From CAYJPV01 sp964396055 (GTDB taxonomy: Bacteria > Acidobacteriota > Vicinamibacteria > Vicinamibacterales > JAKQTR01): 23,201 nt of DNA. Position numbers and translations under genes: made by a program. Positions 14,677 through 22,071 of the stretch are shown piece by piece (positions within the stretch are counted from its first letter, which is position 1; every line of letters starts with the position of its first letter). The notes under the pieces were generated by a model. It was not told the DNA's origin and ran no database searches. It was given only the letters and a program-made list of their open reading frames with translations. Where the stretch lies: assembly GCA_964396055.1 (NCBI GenBank), contig CAYNDV010000069.1, positions 1-23,201 of the forward strand, read 5' to 3'.

Positions 14677-14708
14677 CGGGCCGGCGGTCCCTGGCGGCCG
14701 CCGGCCCG
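14677..14708 (+). terminator. Strong hairpin downstream of the duplicated-domain gene
   Basis: CGGGCCGGCGG (14677-14687) pairs perfectly over 11 bp with CCGCCGGCCCG (14698-14708) across a 10-nt loop. It is followed by TTGCCGTTT, a modestly T-rich tail for this genome. It lies 25 bp after the stop codon. Confidence 0.55.
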
Positions 14709-14721
14709 TTGCCGTTTCCGG

Positions 14722-14727
14722 TAGGAT
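14722..14727 (+). promoter_or_regulatory. Candidate -10 element (TAGGAT) for a leaderless ABC-exporter transcript
   Basis: TAGGAT ends six bases before the GTG at 14734, so transcription would begin on or beside the start codon. The intervening bases (GCCTCC) contain no Shine-Dalgarno sequence. Confidence 0.4.
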
Positions 14728-14733
14728 GCCTCC

Positions 14734-15492
14734 GTGACGACCGAATCCAACACCGCCCCGGCCGTGGTGTGCCGCGGCCTGCGCAAGCGCTACGGCGACG
14801 TGGTGGCCGTGGACGGCCTCGACCTCGAGGTGCGCACCGGCGAGTGTTTCGGCCTGCTGGGGCCCAACGGCGCCGGTAAGACCACCACGGTCGAGATCCT
14901 CGAGGGGCTCCTCACGCCCGACGGCGGCGAGGTGACCGTGCTGGGCTGCCGCTGGGGCGCCGGCGACGATGCCGCCCTGCGGCAGCGCCTCGGCATCCAG
15001 CTGCAGGAGACGCAGCTCAACGACCGCCTGACGGTCGTCGAGATTGTCCGCCTCTTCCGGTCGTTCTACCACCGCGGGCCGACGGTCGACGAGGTGATCG
15101 GCCTGGTGGAGCTCGACGCCAAGCGCGACGCCCGCGTGGGCAAGCTCTCGGGGGGCCAGAAGCAACGCCTGGCCGTGGCGTGCGCGTTGGTCAACGAGCC
15201 CGACCTGCTGTTCCTCGACGAGCCCACGACCGGCCTCGATCCCCAGTCGCGGCGGCAGCTGTGGGCCCTGCTCGGGCGGTACCGCGCCCGGGGCGGCACG
15301 ATCGTGCTCACCACGCATTACATGGACGAGGCCGAAGCGCTCTGCGACCGCGTGGCCATCATCGATCACGGGCGCGTCATCGCGCTCGGGGCGCCCGCGC
15401 ATCTCAAGGCCTCGCTCGGGCCGGATTACCCGGACGCGACCCTGGAGGACGTCTTCGTGGCGCACACCGGACGGCACCTGCGCGATGACTGA
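14734..15492 (+). CDS. ABC transporter ATP-binding protein (ABC-2 exporter type)
   Basis: A 252-residue ATPase with every motif in place: Walker A GPNGAGKT (43-50), Q-loop Gln91, signature LSGGQ (138-142), Walker B LLFLDEP (158-164), and H-loop His195 in TTHYMDEAE. The sequence resembles CcmA/DrrA-type subunits that drive ABC-2 permeases exporting drugs, lipids or polysaccharides. The C-terminus LKASLGPDYPDATLEDVFVAHTGR is the usual end for that group. Its stop overlaps the permease start by 8 bp, so the two are coupled and form one exporter. It starts with GTG. The substrate is unknown. Confidence 0.94.
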   Translation: MTTESNTAPAVVCRGLRKRYGDVVAVDGLDLEVRTGECFGLLGPNGAGKTTTVEILEGLLTPDGGEVTVLGCRWGAGDDAALRQRLGIQLQETQLNDRLTVVEIVRLFRSFYHRGPTVDEVIGLVELDAKRDARVGKLSGGQKQRLAVACALVNEPDLLFLDEPTTGLDPQSRRQLWALLGRYRARGGTIVLTTHYMDEAEALCDRVAIIDHGRVIALGAPAHLKASLGPDYPDATLEDVFVAHTGRHLRDD

Positions 15493-16528
15493 CCGGCACC
15501 CGCCCCGTCCGCTCGTCGAACTGACGCTGATGCGGCTCCGCGAGTTCGTGCGCGAGCCGGAGGCCGTGTTCTGGGTCATCATCTTCCCGCTCGTGCTGGC
15601 CGCCGCGCTCGGCATCGCGTTCCGGCACAAGGGCGACGAGCCCGTCCTGGTGGGCGTCGTGCAGGGGCCGGACAGCGGGGCCACGCGGGCGGCCCTGGCC
15701 CCCGCGCCGGGCATCACCGTCGAGGACGTGGCGCCGTCGGCCGTGGACCGCGCCCTGCGAGACGGCCGGATACAGGTTGCCGTGGTCCCGGGGACGCCGC
15801 CGACCTACCGGTTCGATCCGACGCGGCCCGAGAGCCGCCTGGCCCGCCTCGTCGTCGACGAAGCCCTGCAGCGCGCCGCCGGCCGGACGGACCGGTTCGC
15901 CGGGCGCGATGCGCCGCTCGACGTGATCGGCGCGCGGTACATCGACTGGCTGGTGCCCGGGCTGGTGGGCATGAACATCATGGGCACCAGCATGTGGGGC
16001 ATCGGCTTCTCGATCGTCTGGTCCCGCACGCGCAAGCTGCTCAAGCGCCTGGCGGCCACGCCCATGTCGCGGGTGGACTACCTGCTGGCGCAATTGCTTG
16101 CGCGGACGGTGTTCCTGGTGGGTGAAGTGGGCCTCCTGGTGGTGTTCGCCTGGGCCGTGTTCGACGTGCCGGTGCGGGGCTCGGTGGCGGCGCTGTCGCT
16201 GGCGTCGCTGCTGGCCGCCCTCGCCTTCGGGGGGCTGAGCCTGCTCGTGGCCAGCCGGGCGGCCACGATTGAAGCCGCCTCCGGCTGGATGAACTTCGTC
16301 ATGCTGCCGATGTGGGTCGTCTCAGGGGTGTTCTTCTCGTCGGCCCACTTCCCGGCCGTGACCCAGCCGTTCATTCACGCGCTGCCGCTCACGGCGATCA
16401 ACGACGCGCTGCGCGCGATCATGCTGGATGGCGCTTCCCTGGCCGCCGTGTCGGGCGAACTCGCCATCCTGGCCGGCTGGGGCCTCGGCAGCTTCCTGCT
16501 CGCCCTCCGCCTCTTCCGCTGGCAGTAG
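15485..16528 (+). CDS. ABC-2 type exporter permease
   Basis: A 347-residue membrane protein. One membrane segment lies near residues 28-46 (AVFWVIIFPLVLAAALGIAF). It is followed by a roughly 110-residue extracytoplasmic loop and then five more hydrophobic segments from about residue 155 (WLVPGLVGMNIMGTSMWGIGFSIV; VFLVGEVGLLVVFAWAVF; SLASLLAALAFGGLSLLVAS; FVMLPMWVVSGVFFSSAHFP; LAILAGWGLGSFLLALRLF). This is the ABC-2 membrane-domain topology with a large first loop, as in YhhJ/YbhR-like or LinM-type permeases. RTRKLLKRLAATPMSR is the typical cytoplasmic coupling sequence. It overlaps the ATPase gene and should pair with it as a dimeric exporter. Confidence 0.92.
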   Translation: MTDRHPPRPLVELTLMRLREFVREPEAVFWVIIFPLVLAAALGIAFRHKGDEPVLVGVVQGPDSGATRAALAPAPGITVEDVAPSAVDRALRDGRIQVAVVPGTPPTYRFDPTRPESRLARLVVDEALQRAAGRTDRFAGRDAPLDVIGARYIDWLVPGLVGMNIMGTSMWGIGFSIVWSRTRKLLKRLAATPMSRVDYLLAQLLARTVFLVGEVGLLVVFAWAVFDVPVRGSVAALSLASLLAALAFGGLSLLVASRAATIEAASGWMNFVMLPMWVVSGVFFSSAHFPAVTQPFIHALPLTAINDALRAIMLDGASLAAVSGELAILAGWGLGSFLLALRLFRWQ

Positions 16529-16542
16529 GGCGGCGGTGACGG

Positions 16543-16548
16543 TAGAAT
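16543..16548 (+). promoter_or_regulatory. Candidate promoter (TAGAAT -10) of the dipeptidase gene
   Basis: TAGAAT lies 31 bp before the ATG, with CTGGCA (16519-16524, four of six matches to TTGACA) 18 bp upstream. CGGAG before the start is the probable ribosome binding site. Confidence 0.4.
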
Positions 16549-16579
16549 CGCGCATCCGGCCCCCCGGAGTGCCTGACTC

Positions 16580-17887
16580 ATGCGCCTCACCTCATCGTGG
16601 TTCTGTGCCGTGACGTTGCCGTTCCTCGCCGTGTCCGCCCTCGCCCAGCAGCCGCCCGCCACGCCCGCGCCCGATCCCGTGGTGGCGAAGGCTCTGGCGA
16701 TCCACGCCCGCGCCCTCACCCTCGACACGCACGTGGACATCGGCGGGGCGACCTATGCCACGCCGGCGCTCGATCCCGGCGCCCCATCGACGCCGCTGAA
16801 GTGCGACCTCACCAAGATGGAGAAGGGCGGCGTGGACGGCGCCTTTCTGGCGGTCTTCGTGAGCCAGGGGCCGCTCGACGCCGCCAGCTACACGCGGGCC
16901 TGGGAGCGGGCGATGACGGGGTTCGCGGCGCTGAAACGCCTGACCGAGGACATGTATCCGGCCCGCAGCGCGTTCGCCCGGAACCCTGACGAGGTCGAGC
17001 GCATCGCGAAGGCCGGCAAGCGGGTCATCATGACCGGAGTCGAGAACGGGTACCCGGTCGGTACCGATCTCGCCAACGTCGGACGCTTCTTCGACCTCGG
17101 TGCGCGCTACATCACGCTGGCGCACAGCGGCCACAACCAGATCTGCGATTCGTCGAGCCAGGCCGATCCCCTGCACAACGGCCTGTCGCCGTTCGGCCGG
17201 CAGGTGGTGGCCGAGATGAACCGGCTCGGCATGATGGTGGACGTGTCGCACATCTCCGAGAAGGCGTTCTGGGACGTCCTGGCGGCGTCGAAGGCGCCGA
17301 TCATCGCGTCGCATTCGGGGGCCCGGGCGGTCTGCGACCACGACCGCAACCTCACCGACGAGCAGCTGAAGGCGCTGGCGAAGAACGGTGGCGTGATCCA
17401 GATCGTCGCGCTCGGCAGCTACCTCAAGGCGGAACACCCCGAGCGGCGCGTGGCGGTGGCGAAACTGCGCGAGGAACTGGGTCTGCCGGCGTACGGCCGT
17501 GGCGGGCCGGGCGGCGGCGCGGGCCGGCCCAGCCTGGCCACGATGACCGACGAGCAGCGCGCGGAGTACATGAAGAAGATGGAGGCCTACCGCGAGCGCG
17601 TGAAGCCCATCGATGCGCAGTACCCCGGCGCGACGCTGAAGGACTTCGTGGACCACCTCGACCACGCGGTGAAGGTGGCCGGCATCGATCACGTCGGCAT
17701 CGGCACCGACTTCGACGGCGGCGGCGGCGTGCCCGGCTTCAACGACGACACCGAGGCCCCGAATGTCACGATCGAGCTGGTGCGCCGCGGCTACACCGAG
17801 GAGCAGATCGTGAAGATCTGGGGCGGCAACCTGATGCGCGTGTGGCGGGACGTGGAACGGGCGGCCGCGGCGCAGAAAGGGCAGTGA
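16580..17887 (+). CDS. Secreted membrane dipeptidase (M19, renal-dipeptidase family)
   Basis: A 435-residue zinc dipeptidase homologue. Residues 1-23 (MRLTSSWFCAVTLPFLAVSALAQ) form a signal peptide. The metal site is recognisable: His51 and Asp53 in LDTHVDI, the bridging Glu in GVENGYPVG, a His in MMVDVSH and a His in IIASHSGARAVCDH. DHVGIGTDFDGGGGVPG is the C-terminal family signature. YITLAHSGHNQICDSS matches the substrate-side loop. A segment near residues 308-345, with a GRGGPGGGAGR stretch and a charged helix, is an insertion relative to compact members. The family hydrolyses dipeptides, including D-containing ones, and some beta-lactams. With the S46 enzyme next door it could finish peptide breakdown in the periplasm. 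Confidence 0.93.
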   Translation: MRLTSSWFCAVTLPFLAVSALAQQPPATPAPDPVVAKALAIHARALTLDTHVDIGGATYATPALDPGAPSTPLKCDLTKMEKGGVDGAFLAVFVSQGPLDAASYTRAWERAMTGFAALKRLTEDMYPARSAFARNPDEVERIAKAGKRVIMTGVENGYPVGTDLANVGRFFDLGARYITLAHSGHNQICDSSSQADPLHNGLSPFGRQVVAEMNRLGMMVDVSHISEKAFWDVLAASKAPIIASHSGARAVCDHDRNLTDEQLKALAKNGGVIQIVALGSYLKAEHPERRVAVAKLREELGLPAYGRGGPGGGAGRPSLATMTDEQRAEYMKKMEAYRERVKPIDAQYPGATLKDFVDHLDHAVKVAGIDHVGIGTDFDGGGGVPGFNDDTEAPNVTIELVRRGYTEEQIVKIWGGNLMRVWRDVERAAAAQKGQ

Positions 17888-17888
17888 G

Positions 17889-18134
17889 GTGGCCGGGCGG
17901 GCGCCTGTCGCGTGCGACCGCTGCGGTGCCGGCCCGGCCGGCGCCGACCTGTTCGCGCACTGCGCGCTGTGCGGCCTGCGGCTGTGCGACGACTGCCTCG
18001 CCGGCGGGTGCTGCGGCCAAGTGCCGGCGGTGCCGGCCGGCGTGCCGCCCGCCCGCGCCAGGCGCGTACACCACACGAGCCAGCCCGGGCGCACGAAGCG
18101 CCGGGCTGGCCCGCGTCGACACCCGACAGGCTGA
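17889..18134 (+). CDS. Small Cys-rich putative zinc-binding protein (uncertain)
   Basis: The GTG one base after the M19 stop opens an 81-codon frame, with AAAGGGC as possible ribosome binding site. Residues 9-42 read CDRCGAGPAGADLFAHCALC, then GLRLCDDCLAGGCCG: three CxxC pairs plus CC, the spacing of a treble-clef or B-box-like zinc site. That density of cysteine is unlikely from random GC-rich sequence. The C-terminal half (PPARARRVHHTSQPGRTKRRAGPRRHPTG) is basic and low in complexity, and its codons run through a strong hairpin, so that part may be non-functional. It is probably co-transcribed with the dipeptidase. Function unknown. Confidence 0.5.
   Translation: MAGRAPVACDRCGAGPAGADLFAHCALCGLRLCDDCLAGGCCGQVPAVPAGVPPARARRVHHTSQPGRTKRRAGPRRHPTG
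18079..18110. terminator. Long GC hairpin between convergent genes
   Basis: GCCAGCCCGG (18079-18088) pairs with CCGGGCTGGC (18101-18110). A bulged G, a further CGC/GCG pairing and the loop ACGAA complete the structure. It lies just before the converging S46 gene end (18138) and can act in both directions. There is no T-tract. It overlaps the 3' part of the small Cys-rich frame. Confidence 0.5.
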
Positions 18135-18137
18135 CGC

Positions 18138-20219
18138 CTACTTCTTCGCCGGCGCCCCCACGATCTCGTTGGCCAGCGCGTCGGCCTTGTAGACCTTCCG
18201 GAACGCCTCGATGATTGCCCGCGAGTCGACCGACACGGCGCGGTTGATCGACTCTTCGTAGATGTAGTACCCGGGCAGCATCTGGATGTTGCCGTCGAAG
18301 ATCAGGCCCACCAGCTCGCCCTTCCGGTTCACCACCGCCGAGCCGCTGTTGCCGCCGACGATGTCGTTGGTGCTGACGAAGTTGAAGGGCGTGGCCGGCC
18401 CCAGCGCGCCCTTGGCCTCGGCCCAGCGGGGCGCCAGGTCGAACGGCGGCTGGTTCTTGTTCTGGTCCGCCCGCGCGTAGAGGCCCGCGAAGACGGTGTA
18501 GGGCGCGACCTTCTTGCCGTTCTCCACGTAACCCTTTACCGCGCCGTACGACAGGCGCAGCGTGCCGGTGGCGTCGGGATACGCCTTCGCGCCGTCCACG
18601 GCGAACACGGCCTGGCCGATCTTCGGGTAGGTGGCCGCCTGCACGGCGGCGACCTCAGTTTCGTACTTCTTGGTCACGGCCTGGGCATCCGCCTCGAGCG
18701 AGCGCGCCAGCACGATCATCGGGTCGGTGGAGGCGTCGATCGTCGCCTTGCCGCCGGCCTTCAGCAGCCGCTGGATCTCCTCGTCGCGCAGCCGGCAGCC
18801 GTCCACGAGTTCAGCCGCCCGCGCGGCCGGCGTCTTGTCGCCCAGGATGCGCGTCACGATGGCGTGCTTCGGGCCGAGGAACGTCTGCATGAAGGTGAGC
18901 GACTCGGTGAGGTTCATCTTGTCGCGCTCGACGTTCACCGCCGCAGCTGACAACTGCGCCGGTCCGCCCGGCCCGCCCGGGCCCCGCGGGGCCGGGGCGG
19001 CACCGGCTGCCGGCGGGTTGTAGGCGGTCCGCACCATGTTGCGCGCAATGGCGAACAGCGACGAGTTCAGGCCCGCCGCGTTGGCGATGAAGTTGCGCTC
19101 GGCGTCCAGGTCACGGGCCACCTGCAGCGTCTTCTGGATCGTGTCCCAGGCGTCGCCCAGTTCCTTCTGCTTCTCGGGGTTCTTCGCCAGTTCGGCGCGC
19201 AGGCGCTGTTCGGTGGCGGCCTTCTTGGCCATCAGCGCCGGGTCCTTCAGGCCCGCCAGCCGGCCGCGCTGCGACTTCAGGCCGTTCTGGATGCCGAAGA
19301 GCTCCGACGTGGCCAGGCGCGCGTTCTCCGCGTTCAGCGCCATCCACTTCTTCGTGGCCGCCTCGCGCATCTCGAGGCTGGCCACCGAGAACGGCAGCGC
19401 CACGTCGCGCAGGTACTCCAGGTGCGCCACCGTGTTCAGGCGCTGCGTGGCGCCCGGGTGGCCGGTCGTGAAGACCAGTTCGCCGTCCTTCGTGCCCGCC
19501 GGCGACCACTTGAGGTAGTTCGGCGTCTGCGCCGGCTTGTCGTTCTCGTACAGCCGGAACATGCCCACGTCGAAGTTGTAGCGCGGGTAGGTGAAGTTGT
19601 CGGGGTCACCGCCGTAGAACCCGGCCTGGTACTCGGCGCCGAACACCAGCCGCACGTCGTTGTAGGTCTTGTAGGTGTAGAGGTGGTACATCGCGCCCGC
19701 GTAGAGCGACACCACCTGCTTCGAGACGCCCGCCTGCGGCGTGCCCTGGATCTCCTGGATCGCCTTCTGGCGCGCGTCCACGGCCGCCTGCGCCGCCATG
19801 CCCGCGGTCACGCCGGCGTTCACCTTCGTCGTCACGTCCTCGATGCTCTGCAGGACGCTCAGCGTCATGCCAGGCACCTTCAGCTCGTCGGCCTGGGTGG
19901 CCGCGTAGAACCCGTGCTTGACCAGATCCTTCTCCTTCGTGCTCAGGCGCTGCAGCGAGCCGAGGGCGATGTGGTGGTTCGTCAGGACCAGGCCGTTGGG
20001 CGACACGATCGATCCCGTGCCGCCGCCGAACCGGATCGTGGCCAACTGCAGGTGCTTCAGCCACGCGTCGGTGACGTCGAACTTGTACTTGGCCTTGATG
20101 GCCGCCTTCGGCACGGCGTTGTACGGCCAGAACCCTTCGTCGGCCCTCGGCACGGCCGTGAAGGCCGCGCCCAGCACCAGGAGTGCGAGCAGGAAGACTA
20201 GCGGTCGTTTGATGCTCAT
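18138..20219 (-). CDS. Secreted S46 family dipeptidyl-peptidase (DPP7-like)
   Basis: A 693-residue serine exopeptidase. The signal peptide is MSIKRPLVFLLALLVLGAAFTAVPRA, and DEGFWPYN is the typical start of the mature S46 protein. The trypsin-like catalytic parts are split as in the family: the His of VLTNHHIA (residues 82-83), a helical domain with the FYGGDPDNFTYPRYNFDVGMFRLYEN block that supplies the Asp, and Ser625 in GGNSGSAVVN. IFDGN places Gly643 eighteen residues after the Ser. In Porphyromonas DPP11 this position is the Arg that reads acidic P1 residues; Gly is the DPP7 state, favouring hydrophobic P1 (from family knowledge). An AAAPAPRGPGGPGGP stretch interrupts the helical domain. 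GAGGA supports the start at 20219. Confidence 0.93.
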   Translation of the reverse strand: MSIKRPLVFLLALLVLGAAFTAVPRADEGFWPYNAVPKAAIKAKYKFDVTDAWLKHLQLATIRFGGGTGSIVSPNGLVLTNHHIALGSLQRLSTKEKDLVKHGFYAATQADELKVPGMTLSVLQSIEDVTTKVNAGVTAGMAAQAAVDARQKAIQEIQGTPQAGVSKQVVSLYAGAMYHLYTYKTYNDVRLVFGAEYQAGFYGGDPDNFTYPRYNFDVGMFRLYENDKPAQTPNYLKWSPAGTKDGELVFTTGHPGATQRLNTVAHLEYLRDVALPFSVASLEMREAATKKWMALNAENARLATSELFGIQNGLKSQRGRLAGLKDPALMAKKAATEQRLRAELAKNPEKQKELGDAWDTIQKTLQVARDLDAERNFIANAAGLNSSLFAIARNMVRTAYNPPAAGAAPAPRGPGGPGGPAQLSAAAVNVERDKMNLTESLTFMQTFLGPKHAIVTRILGDKTPAARAAELVDGCRLRDEEIQRLLKAGGKATIDASTDPMIVLARSLEADAQAVTKKYETEVAAVQAATYPKIGQAVFAVDGAKAYPDATGTLRLSYGAVKGYVENGKKVAPYTVFAGLYARADQNKNQPPFDLAPRWAEAKGALGPATPFNFVSTNDIVGGNSGSAVVNRKGELVGLIFDGNIQMLPGYYIYEESINRAVSVDSRAIIEAFRKVYKADALANEIVGAPAKK

Positions 20220-20305
20220 CGTGTGTCCTCGAATATGACGGTCCGGGTAAGACAACCGGGGGCAGGATCACCCAGGGAATGCCCGCAAAGGCCGGGCAAC
20301 CCCTG

Positions 20306-20335
20306 ACTCTAGTGGGCCGACGCGGGGGGAGTCAA
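20306..20335 (-). promoter_or_regulatory. Sigma-70-type promoter of the S46 peptidase gene
   Basis: On the minus strand TTGACT (20335-20330) precedes TAGAGT (20311-20306) with an 18-bp spacer. The start site would be near 20299, giving a leader of about 80 nt. Confidence 0.6.
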
Positions 20336-20422
20336 GCCGGACGCCGGCGGCGGTGCGGCCCCGTGGCGCGCCCCGCGCGGAGTGCCGGACCCCGGCCGCT
20401 CACGACGGCGTCACATCGGGGG

Positions 20423-20428
20423 TAGACT
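20423..20428 (+). promoter_or_regulatory. Candidate -10 element (TAGACT) of the DUF1295 gene
   Basis: TAGACT lies 20 bp before the ATG at 20449, with GGGAGAT as ribosome binding site in between. No clear -35. It diverges from the S46 promoter about 90 bp away. The rest of the 20220-20448 gap holds nothing else I can define. Confidence 0.4.
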
Positions 20429-20448
20429 CTCCGGGAGATCCGCTGGCC

Positions 20449-21243
20449 ATGCTGCACAACCCATGGGTCGCTTCCCTCGTGCTCACCTTCGCGTTCGTGA
20501 CGCTGGTGTGGCTGCTCAGCCTCCGCCTGCGCGACAGTTCCATCGTCGACATCTTCTGGGGCCTGGGGTTCGTGGCCATCGCCTGGGTGACGCTGGCGGC
20601 GGCTGATGGCCCGCCACACCCGCGGGCCTGGCTGCTGACCGGCCTGGTGACGGTGTGGGGCGTGCGCCTCTCCGGGTACATCCTCCGGCGTAACTGGGGC
20701 CGCGGCGAGGACTTCCGCTACCGGGCCTGGCGCGACCAGGCCGGACCCTCCTGGTGGTGGCGCAGCTACGTCAAGGTGTTCCTGCTGCAGGGCGGCATCA
20801 TGTGGCTCGTAGCCGCGCCGGTGGTGGCCGGACTGACCCGGGACGCGCAGCCGCCCCTCGGCCTCGTCGATGCCCTGGCGATCCTCGTGTGGGCGGTCGG
20901 ATTCGGCTTCGAGGCCGCCGGCGACTGGCAGCTGGCGCGGTTCAAGGCCGACCCCGCCAACCGGGGACGGCTCCTGACGACGGGGGTCTGGCGGTACACG
21001 CGCCACCCCAACTACTTCGGCGACGCGGCCGTGTGGTGGGGCCACTTCCTGCTGGCCGCGGCGGCCGGCGCATGGTGGACGGCGTTCAGTCCCGTGCTGA
21101 TGACCTTCCTGCTGGTCCGCGTGAGCGGCGTGGCGATGCTCGAGTCGGCCCTGCGCGAGCGCAAGCCCGGCTACGCCGACTACGTGGCCACCACCAGCGC
21201 CTTCGTGCCATGGTTCCCGCGCCGCGGCCGAACGCGCAGCTGA
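20449..21243 (+). CDS. DUF1295 family integral membrane protein (steroid 5-alpha-reductase-like fold)
   Basis: A 264-residue membrane protein with about six hydrophobic segments, starting at VASLVLTFAFVTLVWLLSL (residues 7-25). DSSIVDIFWGLGFV, GVRLSGYILRRNWGRGEDFRYRAWR and the C-terminal GVWRYTRHPNYFGDAAVWWGHFLLA are the DUF1295 signatures. The RHPNYFG motif is shared with the ICMT/steroid-reductase fold, where it helps bind the nucleotide or S-adenosylmethionine cofactor. ERKPGYADYVATTSAFVPWFPRR is the typical end. Some members are treated as isoprenoid or lipid reductases, but the substrate of bacterial DUF1295 is not established. It is a single gene between the S46 peptidase and the HExxH protein. 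Confidence 0.9.
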   Translation: MLHNPWVASLVLTFAFVTLVWLLSLRLRDSSIVDIFWGLGFVAIAWVTLAAADGPPHPRAWLLTGLVTVWGVRLSGYILRRNWGRGEDFRYRAWRDQAGPSWWWRSYVKVFLLQGGIMWLVAAPVVAGLTRDAQPPLGLVDALAILVWAVGFGFEAAGDWQLARFKADPANRGRLLTTGVWRYTRHPNYFGDAAVWWGHFLLAAAAGAWWTAFSPVLMTFLLVRVSGVAMLESALRERKPGYADYVATTSAFVPWFPRRGRTRS

Positions 21244-21358
21244 TTCGAAGCGGCCTGAGCCCCAAACGAAGGATTCCAGAACGCCGATCGCGCGGCGGCC
21301 GACGTCAATCCTTGTGAGACCGGGCGCTGTCCCGCACCCGGCAGCAGGAGGATTGACC

Positions 21359-21910
21359 ATGAGAGCACGCTTCGTTGTCGTGCCGCTGGCGGTGATGCTG
21401 CTGGTGGCCACCCGCGCCGATGCCGCCGGGCCGCTGGACATCAACCGTCACCTGCGTCCGGCCGATCGGACGGATGCGGTCCTCGTCAACGAGTCGCTGG
21501 CCCGCTCGGCCACGATCCGGGATCTGGTCGCGCAGCTCGACGGCACCGACGTGGTGACCTACGTGAGCGTGGCCCCGTGCGCCGAGTTCGAGCGCGACTC
21601 GTCGATTCACTTCGTCGGCCGGTCGCCATTCCAGCGTTTCATGGTGATCAAGGTCTGTGACGCCCTGCCGGTCGACCGGCAGATCGCGCTGGTCGGCCAC
21701 GAACTGCAGCACGCCCTCGACATGGCGCCGACCGCGTGGATTACGGACAGCCTCCGCATGCGGCAGTACTTCTCGCTGATCGGGTGGAAGGACAGCGGAC
21801 CGAAGCCCGGATTCGAGACGACGACGGCCCTGCGGACCGAACGCCAGGTGGGGCGGGAAGTGGCCGCCTCGGTTGCCGCGGGCGGTGCCGCGCTGCCGCT
21901 GCCGCGGTAG
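21359..21910 (+). CDS. Small secreted protein with HExxH motif
   Basis: A 183-residue protein with a signal peptide (MRARFVVVPLAVMLLVATRADAA). An excellent AGGAGG seven bases upstream fixes the ATG at 21359. The core IALVGHELQHALD carries HExxH (His114, Glu115, His118). This is followed by a 35-40 residue segment ending in FETTTALRTERQVGREV, whose Glu residues could supply a third metal ligand, as in gluzincin-type peptidases. From memory, small HELQHA...FET proteins of this sort are frequent in Acidobacteria genomes as hypothetical proteins. Peptidase activity is a guess from the motif. Two Cys (74 and 100) may form a disulfide. Confidence 0.8.
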   Translation: MRARFVVVPLAVMLLVATRADAAGPLDINRHLRPADRTDAVLVNESLARSATIRDLVAQLDGTDVVTYVSVAPCAEFERDSSIHFVGRSPFQRFMVIKVCDALPVDRQIALVGHELQHALDMAPTAWITDSLRMRQYFSLIGWKDSGPKPGFETTTALRTERQVGREVAASVAAGGAALPLPR

Positions 21911-21950
21911 AACGACAGATCCGGCATCGCGCCCACAAGGTCGCGTACGG

Positions 21951-21980
21951 GCCGCGGGGCCGTGTAAGGGGCCCCGCGGC
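21951..21980 (+). terminator. Perfect 11-bp GC hairpin downstream of the HExxH gene
   Basis: GCCGCGGGGCC (21951-21961) pairs with GGCCCCGCGGC (21970-21980) around an 8-nt loop, about 40 bp after the stop. The following bases are not T-rich, but an unusually AT-rich TAAGTTATT begins near 21992. Confidence 0.5.
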
Positions 21981-22042
21981 GCGCGGATCTGTAAGTTATT
22001 GAGACACTGGCTGTTAGTCCAGCCTGCCGGGCCGCCGGCAGT

Positions 22043-22058
22043 CGGCGCGGGCGTTGCA
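22043..22058 (+). promoter_or_regulatory. Possible sigma-54-type promoter
   Basis: CGGCGCG-N4-TTGCA matches the TGGCACG-N4-TTGCW consensus at all but two positions and keeps the GG/GC pair at the required spacing. The predicted start is almost on the ATG at 22072, which weakens it. Confidence 0.2.
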
Positions 22059-22071
22059 CACGACCCCTCGG

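Noticed and set aside
13732..15717. A 661-codon minus-strand frame opposite the duplicated-domain and ABC genes.
   Set aside because: The complementary strand has complete ABC motifs; the composition is typical antisense shadow.
16592..18094. A 500-codon minus-strand frame opposite the M19 dipeptidase.
   Set aside because: His/Arg-rich shadow of a well-defined peptidase gene, no recognisable domain.
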